Positions 36,701 to 47,745 of a stretch of 64,000 nt of DNA are shown here, in pieces. The DNA comes from Garcia nutans (Eukaryota; Streptophyta; Magnoliopsida; Malpighiales; Euphorbiaceae): contig CANTUV010000062.1 in the NCBI GenBank assembly GCA_947685225.1, forward strand, positions 18,806,501 to 18,870,500. The letters are read 5' to 3'. Below the pieces are notes generated by a model. That model made no database searches and had not been told where the DNA came from. It saw nothing but the letters and a program-made list of their open reading frames with translations. The translations under genes were made by a program, and so were the position numbers. The first letter of the stretch is position 1. Each line of letters begins with the position of its first letter.

Positions 36701-38447
36701 TTAACACTTTCATCCCAATGTGTTAATGTTCAAAGACATATAAGGATATACAATCAAATAGGGTTTATGCTTACCTGGTTAATGATCTTCACATCCTTCA
36801 TATCATTCAATCATCACCTTAGTCCAATTATGTTAACAATATAATAGATCACTTAACACATTTGCAAACAAATGTGTTAAGCCTCAAATTATGTAATTAA
36901 ATACAATCATATGTATTGGTACTTACCTCAAGAACTAGTCCCATCAATCTATACATTTCTTTTCTTTCCAAGAATTCTCCACATTTAGGTTAATGCAACC
37001 CAATCTCTTCAAAACCTAATCCAAAGGAATATTAGCAAAATGACCATATGAATAGTACATTCTGGTTTAAGACTCCATTTTATCCTTATTTTGAAAAATT
37101 GTATAAAATAATCTACTTGACTAAAAATTCTAAAATTTTTACAGAATTTAGTTTTGTATCTTAAAATCATTCCTTTAAAATTTCAGATCAAACTGAACAC
37201 AAAATCTTGGTCAAATAGTTCACCTAACCAGACTGCCCCAATTGCCCTGCATCCTGGCAGCAGTTCTGAACTTTGTGAATTCCATAAATCAAATTCAATC
37301 AACGTGGTTCCAAATTATTTTTCTCAAATACTAGACTCACTAAGCAACAACATATCCAAAATTCAATTGGATATGATTTTTGTACATTTTATTAAAAATC
37401 CCGAAATATAGCTGTCTCAGTTAAGGTACCTGCTGGAACAGGTCTAATAAAAATAATCTTTCTAAACTCATAATCATTCCAAAATCGAATCAACATATTT
37501 TTCAGTCATTCTAGACTCATAGAGGCACAACATATCAAAAATTCACTTCAAGAACATTTTTCTATAATTAATTAAAAATCATACAAGTCACAGCCTTTAC
37601 TAATTGTAAAACAGAAAAAATTCACTAAACACAACTCTTACTCTTCCATCACCAACACCAACCTAGCTTCTTATCTTTAATTCCATTTCAACACTTTTAC
37701 ACACACCATACACAAACACACTCCATCAACCATCCATATCAACTCACCAATCCCAAACACAATTTCAAAAGAACAAAGGAAAATCAAGAGAAAGAACTTA
37801 CCTAAGTTGTTGAATTCCACAAATCTTCAATTAAATCATTTGATTCTCCCTTCAATTTGATGTTAGAATTAAACAAATCTCACTTTGCTCTCTCTTGTCT
37901 AAGGAGGAGCCAACCAACGTGGAGAAGAGAAGAAGAAGAAGAAGGAAATGAAGAAAAGACAAAATATCACCTCTTTAAATCTCCACCAAGTGATTCAACA
38001 AGAGTAATTACCTAAACACCCTTATACCATTTGTCTTGATTACCATTCATTACTTGTCCTTTATAGTAACTTCACACTTAACAAAAATAAATATCTTCTT
38101 TCCTTGACTCTTCATTTTGACCAACTTATATGTTATATATATCATCATATACACAACATATACCATTCTCTCTAAACCCTAAATTCTTTCCCAAATCACA
38201 TATACATAAACATTCTTTTCTCTATTTCTTTTCTCTTGTAATTTAACACATATATTCAATCCAATTATATAACAACAACAACAACATAATCACAACTTCT
38301 AGGGCATATATGAGGATATTACAGCCTAAATTTGGAAGAGTGCCACCACCAGCAACCTTCATGGTGGGAAAAGGACTAGAAGAAGATTTTGTTTTATCAT
38401 CTTTTCAAGATGGGGATATTGAAGATGTGAAAGGAAAAGAAGCCTAA
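33735..38447 (+). pseudogene. Ogre/Tat-like Gag of family B, split by a solo LTR
   Basis: A likely start MEPKQIQRMVDE is at 33897 in good ATG context (33735 is the upstream open limit). An N-terminal helical Lys/Glu-rich segment runs to 34121. After stops and frameshifts (34122-34314) comes the capsid region 34315-34887 with FAKYNGTGNPHLHV, QNWFNTLDD, FIQQYGYNV and NFVDYVKRWRNKAA, matching the Ogre-type retrotransposon gag pattern. The segment 34960-35166 has the zinc finger CQFHQMQGHETDKC and RHEIQDLIDSGKLP. A solo LTR cuts the frame at 35162. Beyond it PKFGRVPPPATFMVGKG continues in frame to TAA at 38445-38447. No protease or RT follows; the next 500 bp match the non-coding DNA after the gag at 58122. 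This is a pol-less layout, broken in this copy. Confidence 0.88.
35157..38328 (-). mobile_element. Solo LTR with TSD GCCTA inserted in family B gag
   Basis: The LTR is 35162-38323 (3162 bp), flanked by GCCTA at 35157-35161 and 38324-38328. Plus-strand ends are TGTAACACCCCGATACCC and TATGAGGATATTACA. It has the CTAAGC/GCTTAG hairpin (near 35500), an inverted-repeat bracket (35975-36002/36289-36315) around a two-copy tandem unit (GTGTAACAGACCC at 36074 and 36180), and an extra block 37030-37625 shared with the 29154-31906 LTR. Its ends match the LTRs at 61853 and 63662. Confidence 0.95.
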
Positions 38448-38942
38448 CTCAATGAACTTTCCTTAGCTTGAATGTTGCTTTTCAATTTTACTTTCTTTAA
38501 TTGGAACTATCGTGTTTTTCAAATTTAAAGTTGCTTGAATAAATTACTTTCATCAAAATTTTTGTTGGTCTTTGTTCATTTTGATGCTCAACTAATAAGA
38601 AATCTAGCTTGATAATTCATGAATTAATATGCATCATGACTTGAATGACTTTATTAGATGAGGGAATTGTTCTATAACATTGAGTTGTATATGCTTACTT
38701 AGAGAGGGCTCCTGTATAATTACCTTTGTCTAGGTCCTAGTCAGTCTTAGAACATGCTTTGACAAACTTTCAAGGCGAAATTGAACTTTGCTTATTTAAG
38801 AGAGAAATGATCTAGGCATTGTTTGGTTAGCCAACAACTAGTATCCACCCAATTAGATATCAATCCCTAGTTGTCCCTTTGAGCCTTCATAAAATTTTAG
38901 CTTTCTTTTCATTGGCTTACAAACCCCAAAAACCTACCCTGA
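38448..38942 (+). other. Family B post-gag non-coding segment
   Basis: This DNA parallels 58121-57640 on the opposite strand (phrases TTCATGAATTAATATGCATC, GAGGGAATTGTTC, TGTCCCTTTGAGCC). No pol-like frame is present in either copy. Confidence 0.75.
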
Positions 38943-40845
38943 GCTTTCTTTTCATTTCCTGCAGGCGGTTGCGGGCTGGCATGCCCACTGGCCCCAGCTA
39001 CGGGCCCGGCTGCCACAGTTTTTGCCAGCGCAAAATTTTTTGACGCAAATTTTTAGAAACCTAATACAATTAGGTTTTAATTTCTTTTTTTTATTAATAT
39101 TAATTTCCGTGTGTAATTAGGAATAAACAACCTAAAAACCATTATAAATAAGGACCAATAGAACCAAATTAGAGGAGGAAAAAATTTTCACAATGAGCTT
39201 GGGATTGGAAACCAAATCAAGGAAGGAAAAGCAATATTCAATTCAAATGATTTTTAAGGGAGTAGCAGCACGAATTAAGGAATTCAAAGGCAACAAAGGC
39301 TTGTCTTTGGAGCTAGTTCATCCAAGAAGAGTTATTTTTTGGAGAATCAACAAAAGAAGGTATGTTAAATTCTTTTTTATTTATGTAACACAGTAGCAAA
39401 TCTATAAAATTTAAGGTTTTTTTTAAATCAAAAACTTTAGAAGTTTAATTTAATTCTTCCAAAGTTAAAACACTAAAACGTGACCTTCTTTTCTAAAAAG
39501 ACTTAAAATTGTTATTTTTTCTTCTTAAAAATCTTAAAACTCTAATTGAACATATTTTTCTACAAAACCAAAATCAAATTCTGTTTCTTTCAAAAATTTT
39601 AAATTAGGTTCTATTTCATTCAAAAAACCTTAAAAAACATCTTTTCTACATATAAAAACTTCAATTCATTTGTTTAAATTCACAAAACTTCATAGAATAT
39701 CAAATTGATTTCTAAAACCCTAAAAATTCTTCATTACCCGAGACCTAAATTTCAAAAACCTAAAATCCAAAATTCAACTTTTAAACCTAAAATAATGAAC
39801 CCTAATCCTTTTAAAACCTTAATCCCTAATTTTTATGAACCCTAATCCTTTTAAAACATTAAAAAAAAACATAAAAATATGAAAACCCAAAAATTGCATA
39901 GTAGCTTAAAATTCAATAATCAAAAATCACAAATTAAAATATTTTAAGGTATTTAAAACCCTAGTTTCATGATTTCATCATTCAAACCTTAATTTGTTTA
40001 ATCAAAGATTCCTATCAACCTTTTAAAACATAAAACCCTAATCTATTTTAATTCCATAAAAAGTCACGGTAGCTATAATTGAACTTTTATTTGTTTTATT
40101 CAATTCCATATTTATTTATACCTTGATTTATCTCTTATGCTTTAATCTATTTAATTTCAATACTTGATTTATTTAATTTATCATGGATGGATGTTTATTT
40201 TATTGATATTTAAATATTTTTGATGAATGATTTATTTATGGATGATTATTTACTTTTATCAATTAATTTAGATTTCCAAAAGTTGTAAGAGGTATGTTTC
40301 CACTTGGTGGGTACCTCATTAGTTAAACATCATGTAATTTAATTTGCTTTCCTATTTTAGAACCTATGTAAAGGGCATGTTTCTATCTTTTTGGTGGGTT
40401 TCCTATTTAGGCATGTGATGTAAGGACATGTTTCCATCCTTAGATGGGTGTCCATTTATTTGTTTTGTTTTGTTTGGACATTGCTTTGATTTTAATATAA
40501 TGATGCTTTCTTTTTATTGTGTGTAGTATGGATAATGTTATTATACTTAAGAATTTTATAATATTAAGACCTGTAAAGGAGGCCGGTTCCAATGAACCGG
40601 GCGTTGTGGGGGTGCTGGGCCATTTCTCACCTTCCCCACACGTACCCAACTTTTCGAACCCATTAGGGGGTTGGGGATTCCTTAGGAATCTAGTCATCCA
40701 CCCCTTTCTTTTTTCCCGGCCCGTCCAGGTGGCGACTCCATTTTCTCCGGACTTAGGTTCGTGTTCTCTAAGGCCCCGAGCCTAAACAGTGTCGTAGTTG
40801 CAAGAACCATTCCACCGGGAGTGGGGGCGAAAATCCCCGCTCATA
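38943..40845 (+). repeat. 5'-truncated family B LTR embedded in B internal DNA
   Basis: It begins abruptly near TTTCCTGCAGGCGG and ends AAAATCCCCGCTCATA at 40845. A probable LTR TATA box TATAAATA is at 39143-39150. The conserved 3' part is at 40560-40845, and AAACCCTA-type motifs lie at 39710-40030. Family B internal sequence lies on both sides, so it replaced roughly 550 bp of internal DNA by recombination. No TSD is seen. Confidence 0.75.
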
Positions 40846-41342
40846 ACCATCCAGTGCTTAAAAGTTCTGTACTTGACAGTCCTACAAGGAAGAAGGACAA
40901 AATGATAAAATGCGCAAAGAAAGGGAAGAGTAAGAAAAATAAAAAGAAAGAAAAGGGAGAAGAAGAAAAGAAATGAATTTGGGAACCAAACCTTTTTGTA
41001 AGGGCAAAAACTATCCTAATCAAGATCCAGATTAATGCAAAGAAGATAGAAAGAATTTGGAGTCTAGCAAGATTGCCCCCAAGCTGCCTAAAATTCAAAT
41101 AAGAAATTCGTAGGTTGAAGGTTTGTCCATTATGTCACATCAGCCCCAATTTACAAATAGCCTTCATTTAGCTCATGTCCCTTATAGACCCCATTTCAAG
41201 CTTATCAAAGACCTGTTGATCGCTCTTGGTAGGAAGAGTCAATTAGTGGAGATAGTTTTGATAAGCATGTATATGAGATAGACAATATGTAAACTCAAAT
41301 GAGACCTTTGGCCAAGTAATGTGTATGTGCCTATCTGAAGTG
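40846..41342 (+). other. Family B internal segment (left piece)
   Basis: This non-coding B sequence is collinear with 57075-56580 on the opposite strand (CCATCCAGT, ACAGTCCTACAAGGAAGAA, CTCATGTCCCTTATAGACCC). It is cut at 41342 where family A gag begins. Confidence 0.75.
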
Positions 41343-43617
41343 CCTATCTGGGGTCTCCTAACTCTAGTCTCCTTCTCAGTAGCAGCTGCTTCAATACCCT
41401 GTGCTCTCTCAACACTTCTGGCTGCTACAACCATCTGAGAAAAATCTTGGTACCGAGAACCAGCAACAATACACATAATAGAGGCCTCAATCCCTCCTCA
41501 AATCTCCTGCGCCGGTCAATCTCATCTGAAATAATTCCACTGGCATAATGACTCAACCAGATGAACACTATCTCATACTCTGTCACTGTCCGATTATCTT
41601 GTCTCAGATTCAGAAACTCCATCTTTTTAGCATCCTTATACTCTCTTGGAGTATACTTCTACTCAAACTCCTGCAGAAAATCACCATAAGACAAGGTTAG
41701 TAGATCATCCATGGCATGTGGAACCTTCTTCCACCAATCATAAGCATCTTTCTACAAAAGTGATCAAGCATAATCAAATTTCTCTTTAGGAGTAGCTTGC
41801 AGCTGAATAAACACCCTCTGAACTCGATCTAACCACTGGTCAGCTACTGTAAGATCTGTAGTACCAAAGAAATCTTCAACTCCGAACTTCCTCAATTTAT
41901 CATACTACCTCACCGGCACTTGTGCTGTGGTTGCGGTGGCGGCTGCTACACTGGAGCTTGTCTCAACAATTCTACCACATGCCATAACCAAACCGATGGA
42001 ATCTCATCAGCAGCTAGTCTCTCTGGCATAGGAGCAGGTGCCTCTCCAGCTCTCTCAACCCTCTTCAGGAGCTACACTCTCAGCACTACCTTCTATGGAC
42101 TGACATGACTACCTATATCTACAAACACAGTAGAATACACCATCAAAGATCATAAACTGCCAGTGCCAAACCATGTACCTTATTCAAAACCATATTTTAA
42201 AATCAAAATTTTCTTTTTCTTACAATTCACCTAGGTTGAGAACCTCAAACCTAGGCTCTGATACCAAAACAGTTGTAACACCCCGGTACCCCATATCCGC
42301 ACACAACATACAACCACATATGTAATATACGTATACCGGATATAGGAGCTTCACAGTTTATTAAACAAACTAATCTTTCATAAATTCAATATGAGAAAAC
42401 TTAAAACATTTAAGTCTTATTGTAGAACATAATAGATAAAACATTTGTTTATTAAGCAGCGGAAAAAGTAGCGGTATATACATATATATACATCAAAATC
42501 CATAATTACAAAAAAATATAGAGTTATACATGTTTGGCAGTTCGTCTATGATCTTGAAGTCCAAAATCAACACTTCACAAGCCTAGACTCGACTTGGTCT
42601 AGCTGAACTCTCCGGTTCAACCAGATCTACCGTGTCACCTGCGTGATGAACCACAATCGCGCTAAGCCATAGGCTTAGTGGTACAAACCACAATAACATT
42701 ATGCTTCAATGTAATTCCAATGTCATACTTTCAAGAATTAGAAACAATACACAAGAATATCATATTTCATAACATTACATTTCATTATATTATTCAATTG
42801 TTTCATCATTCATGATTCACATTTAAGCAAAGACAAACATGGGCCCAAAAGAAACTAATATGTCATTCAAATCTTAGAGTTAATGTTTTGGTCCAATAAT
42901 CACATTTATCAAGCCCATAGGCGAATCATTATCACAATGAGAAACATCTCATATATAACATCCCAACTAGGCTTCAAGGACTAGGCCCATCCAAGCTTCA
43001 AGGGGAGCTAAGCATCAACCCAACTTGGCTTCAAGGACCAAGCCCAACCCAGCTTCAAGGGATTGTTACTTTTAGGCATGCCACTAATAACAAACTCTGA
43101 AAATTGAATAATATATTAGGCACACAATTCTTTTATTATTTCATTATCAATTCCATTCTCATTTTCTCATAATCATCTAAGCAACCATGCCCTAATTATT
43201 TCACTTGCATCATTATAGCCAACATCAATGGCTTCACATTTCATCATTTGAGTGCACATGACAATTTACATTGTTCATATATTTTGAATCCTCAACATAT
43301 AATTCACATAATGCACATAATACAAATCATTGCACCATTCTCATATATCAACAATATAATAAGTAACCTAACACATTTTCTAACCAAATGTGTTAAGTCC
43401 CAAAATCATGTACATGCATGCAATTATATAGGGTTTGTACTTACCTCAAGAGCAACTCACACCAATCTAACCATTTCCTCTTCCAAGAATCCTTCAACAC
43501 TTGGATTAGGGCAACTCAATCTCTTCAAAACCTAATCCAAAAGTGATTATACACACTCACTTAGAGATACATATAAGATAATAAGGATAAGAACCAACTA
43601 GGGCAAACTCTACACAT

Positions 43618-43910
43618 GACACGCTCAACAACACGGGCGTGTCCCTGACCGTGCCCTAAACTCACAACACAGAAGCTTTGACACGCTCAGTGACATGGGC
43701 GTGTCGCTGGCCGTGTCAATCTTCCCCCAACACAGTAGATATGACACACTCAGTGACATGGGCGTGTCACTGGACGTGTCAATACTACTCCAACACAAAA
43801 GCTGTGACACGCTCAGTGACATGGACGTGTCACTGGTCTTGTCACCCATCCAGGAAACAGAACCATTGACACGCCCAAAGACTTGGCTGTGCTCATGGGA
43901 ATGTCTGGCC
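43618..43910. repeat. Five-unit dyad array, LTR of family A copy 3
   Basis: GACACG starts are spaced 62, 63, 63 and 62 bp, the same pattern as at 7142-7392. The third unit retains ACGTGTC. Confidence 0.9.
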
Positions 43911-44596
43911 AAAAATCTTGATTCCGACACCAACAACACCACATCCAACAAATATCATACTTTACCCTTTTCCACTCCAAACAATCTTATCCCAAAACCA
44001 TTAATAAACCATACTAGACTTGCATAAACACCAAAACAACTCAATATATACATCATACACCAATCAAAACCATCATCACAACTCTACTCAACACATACAC
44101 AATACACAACACTTGCTTTCTATCACCAAACTTAACTTTTCCTCCACACCAACCCCAAAAATCAAAGTCAAATAGACAACTCAATCTCAAACACATCAAA
44201 ATTAACCATCCACATATCATCAACAACCATACACCAAGCTCAAAACACAAACTCAAAAGAAAACCAAAGAATCAAGTTGAAAACTTACCAAAAGTGATGA
44301 AAACCCTTAGATTTCCAACTTGATCACTTGAAACACCCTTCAATCTTGAGTTAAAGAACAACAAAACTCCCTTTCCTTCTAGCTATGGTGATGGCAGGCC
44401 AAAGAGAAGAGAAAAGAAGAAGAAGATGAAATCAACCCACTCAACTCTTCTCTTAACCACTAAAGCCTTCTTTTAATATCCACCAAGCAATTATAATAAT
44501 AAAATAATCATAAATATCATCATCCACTTAATTATTCAATTTCAATTAATCCAAATATAATTTAATATCTCTTTTGACCAACTAATGAGTTGACTT

Positions 44597-44634
44597 GTAT
44601 ATGTTGTATATATCTCTATATATACAACATATAC
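44597..44634. repeat. Perfect 17-bp palindrome near the LTR 5' end
   Basis: GTATATGTTGTATATAT, spacer CTCT, then ATATATACAACATATAC: 17 of 17 paired, 112 bp from the LTR edge. Related inverted repeats lie at 8085, 16979, 24671, 38125, 61920 and 63800. Confidence 0.9.
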
Positions 44635-44746
44635 ACACTTCTCTTCTCCTCTCTTACTACTTAAACATAAATATACTTTATATCATTTAATCCAATTTCA
44701 ACAATAATCATTCCAAAAATTTTAGGGTATAGTTTGGGATATTACA

Positions 44747-45240
44747 CTCCAACTTACAAATGGCCTTCATTTAAACCCATGTCCCTTATAGACCCCATTT
44801 CAAGCCTATCAAAGACCTGTTGATCTCTCTTGGTAGGTAGAGTCTATTAGTGGAGATAGTTTGGATAAGCATGCATATGAGATAGACAATATTTAAACTC
44901 AAAAGAGATCTTTAGCCAAGTAATGTATATGTGCCTATCTGAAGTGCAACAATTCTTGCTTAAATAGAAATGATTCCCGAGTTTAGTATGGTAACTAGGG
45001 TTGTCATGTTATAGATATGTTAATTTAGAACAATCAGGTCCTGAGGTAAACTGACATTGATTTGGGAAAGCCAATATTTGATTTCAAAATCAAAATTCAA
45101 AAAATAATAAAAAATATTTTTGTCATACAAAGCTTTCAAGTTAAGGGGAGTATGTTGAACCTCGAAGGACACATTGGGCAAGGAAATGATGATGATAAAA
45201 AAAAAAAGAAGTTGTAGTAAAGATAAAAATTATATATATT
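44747..45240 (+). other. Family B internal segment (right piece, overlapping copy)
   Basis: 44747-44950 repeats 41139-41342 with clear divergence (CTTATAGACCCCATTTCAAG is common to both). It continues into DNA matching 56560-56345 on the other strand, up to the antisense PMD stop region. The roughly 200-bp overlap is too long and too diverged to be a target-site duplication. Confidence 0.75.
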
Positions 45241-45269
45241 TTCATTTTTCCTCAATTGATACAATATTA

Positions 45270-47601
45270 AGGAGGTGGTAGGTCATCAAATAAGGCTCTG
45301 AAAAAATCATCGCCAGTCGGAGGAGGAGGGAAATCACTCGTCCCGAGTCCGCCCAAAACAGGAGCACCAGAATCTCTATTACCTTGGAGTTCTGATCCGT
45401 AACGGTCCTCATCAGAAGTAGATGAAAGGATCTCATGGTCATCAGTTCGGGGACCTCTAGATGAAGAAGCACCAGGATCCCTCATCCCTTACATCGGAAG
45501 TCTTAGAAATTTTGTTCTGATTGATGGTACAAATTTTCAAAATGAAAAACCTGCTGATGATTAGCAGTCAACTCTTCTTGAAGTTTTTTGTTTTGTTCCT
45601 TAAGCATCCGCTGTGAGCCAGAAAGGAAAAAAGTAAGAGCATACATAATCATACATACATATAGCATAAATTACCATGAAACATGAAAACTTACCAGGTA
45701 AGTCATATTAATACCCTATGGATGAGATGGCATATCTAGTGGACTAAAATGAGCAAATGAAGGAGCAGTAAAAGAAGGTCCAGCCTCATGATCAAATGGG
45801 CCAGCAGCCTGCAATGATTATTAAAAAATCAAAATAAGTTAAGAAAGAAGTGATTGCAATGGAAAATGGTAAAAGTTTACTTGAGAAGTGCTAGCCTCGA
45901 GATGTTCTACTTCCTCTCCATGATGTTCGTCTTCATCTCTACTCTCATTTTCTTCAAAAATCTCCCATATACCAACAGGATATATGTCAAAGTGCAAAAG
46001 CCCAATTTGAATGAAATGGGTATAAGATGCACCCAGTGGATAGAGAAATGTTTCAACATCATAACCATGCCGGGCCAACCACCATGCATTCTCCGGCATT
46101 GATGTGATATTCAAAGTATATTCTGGGCAACGCATCGGAATCCTCCGCTGCTCGGGACTAAGAAACCACTCATATACTCTCTCTTCGAGAAACCAGCCAC
46201 TAGACACAGGGCCGGCGATGACTCGGCGAGTATGTTGAAAAGGCAGTGCAGCATTCATGGAGGAAGTCCAGTTTGTCCGCTCTTCTGGGTTCCACCAGGC
46301 CAAATTCACCTACAAAATAACATGAGGTAAGTAAACTTTAATATAAATTTTAAAGCATACTAATGCTATTTTACCTGGTCCTAGGTTAAGCGGCTCAACA
46401 CGAAGCGTTGGGTATGCACATGGTGAGAGCCAGGAACTTCCACGCGATCTAACAACTAGAAATTTAATCTCGGATACCCGACTCTCTCTTGAGAAATACC
46501 AGACATCCTCACAAGGTTGTGTTCATATGCCCATGCCTACAACAATAATAATAAAAATCAAATTCATACAAGAAAAGAATGGAATTGACATTGGTGGAAG
46601 AAGAAAACCTCGACAACTGCCATAAAGCCAACGAAAGACTTCTTATTTCGACAAATTTTGTCAAGACCATGGTAAAGATAGGTGAGACTAGCTTCACCCC
46701 AACCATAAAGTGGTACCGTCCTAAAATAAGTAAGGGCCCTCAACACTGACAAATGGATGGCGGATTCAGTGCTGCCTAAAATGGTTGACCCGAGCAAATA
46801 TAACAAAAATCCTCAAGCATACTGTTGGGTTGTGTCTCTGTGAACCCGTCCTTCGTAGTTCATCCAATAACTACGAATTAGCTCAATTTTTATCTTAAAA
46901 GGCCCTTTATATGATGGTTTCATACCAATTAATTGTTGAATTTCTTCAAATGTCAAAATATTGTTGGTAAGAGGAATCGGGAGACCATCATACCGAATGC
47001 CGGTTATAGCAACAAAATTGACCGGACCAATTATCATCTCTCCAATGGGAAAGTGAAAAGTATGAGTTGTGTCCAACCATCATTCTGTAAGCACCTGAAC
47101 TACGCTCCGGTCTATCAGATACTCCTCGGATGGTAATTATAAGATGAAGCTCTCAAAGCCGCAATCTCGGATAATCTGCCTTACCCAAGAAGGCGCTACA
47201 TCATACCATTGTCGGGCTTTGTAGATACTCTCTCCGCCTCAAATAATGCAACGATCACGCTAACACGGATCCAGGTAAGTTAACACGAGGCAAGTATATC
47301 ATTATTCTATCTACTTAAATTCTTAAATTAATATATTCTTCCTAAATTTTCTAAAATATGAAAAGAAAAGAAAAACAAACAGAAATATATAAAGAAAAGA
47401 AAAAATAGAAAAAAATAACAAAAAAAAAATAAAAAATAATAAAAACAAGAAAAGAAAAGAAAGAATAATTACCTTGCTCTTTTGATTTGAACTACGATGA
47501 AGCGGCATCCCGGCTAGTAGACCTATATTTTCATCTTCATGATGTCAAATAAACTCCAATAACTCAGTATTAGAATGAATTCCTGATCTTGAAGCATGCA
47601 T
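45270..47601 (-). pseudogene. Antisense PMD pseudogene, copy 2
   Basis: It has the same gene structure as copies 1 and 3. Exon 1 starts at 47601 (MHASRSGIHSNTELLEF) and contains an internal stop. The PMD core in frame 47076-46813 reads DTTHTFHFPIGEMIIGPV, followed by an IRYDGLPIPLTNN segment. The next block 46806-46564 has STILGSTESAIHLS and KKSFVGFMAV. Frame 46309-45839 has WWNPEER, GERVYEWF-type and PEQRRIPMRCPEY phrases and an acidic tail (EENESRDEDEHHGEE). The last exon ends DDFFRALFDDLPPP near 45270. A TGA precedes WLDTTHTF, as in copy 3, where copy 1 has Trp. It lies antisense within the B internal domain. Confidence 0.82.
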
Positions 47602-47690
47602 TTTTTCAAAACTGTATGCTAAACTTGAAATGCTTATAGCTATAAATGAATGGAATGAAATGATTACTGTGAATGAAATGAAGAAATCGT

Positions 47691-47702
47691 TCATTTATAT
47701 AG
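47691..47702 (-). promoter_or_regulatory. TATA box of antisense PMD copy 2
   Basis: On the minus strand CTATATAAATGA lies about 90 bp upstream of the exon-1 ATG. It closely resembles CTATATAAAC upstream of copy 3 at 53434. Confidence 0.65.
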
Positions 47703-47745
47703 AGGAACGGCAAAGGAAAAAACATAATTCAAAAAGTAAATTTCA

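Larger units (their letters stand above)
41343..44746 (-). mobile_element. Family A copy 3: gag fragment, PBS and 5' LTR
   Basis: A minus-strand gag N-terminal part (41343-42110) is joined to the PBS (42254-42266, TGGTATCAGAGCC) and a complete 5' LTR 42274-44746 (2473 bp). Pol and the 3' LTR are absent. Gag phrases include FLNLRQDNRTVTEYE and RRRRFEEGLRP; the ATG region is lost by a short deletion. The LTR carries the inverted-repeat bracket (42855-42882/43092-43119), a five-unit dyad array (43618, 43680, 43743, 43806, 43868) and a perfect TATATA-rich palindrome (44597-44634). Confidence 0.9.

Noticed and set aside
39193..39396. 67-codon open frame after a TATA box in LTR 3
   Set aside because: It lies in LTR leader DNA, lacks a counterpart in the other B LTRs and matches no family I know.
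41139..44950. Flanking 200-bp repeats as a target-site duplication
   Set aside because: Far too long and diverged for LTR integration, which gives 5 bp here.
45270..47601. Host PMD gene
   Set aside because: Stops in all copies, the same flanking B-element DNA in two copies and fixed antisense placement indicate an element-borne gene.
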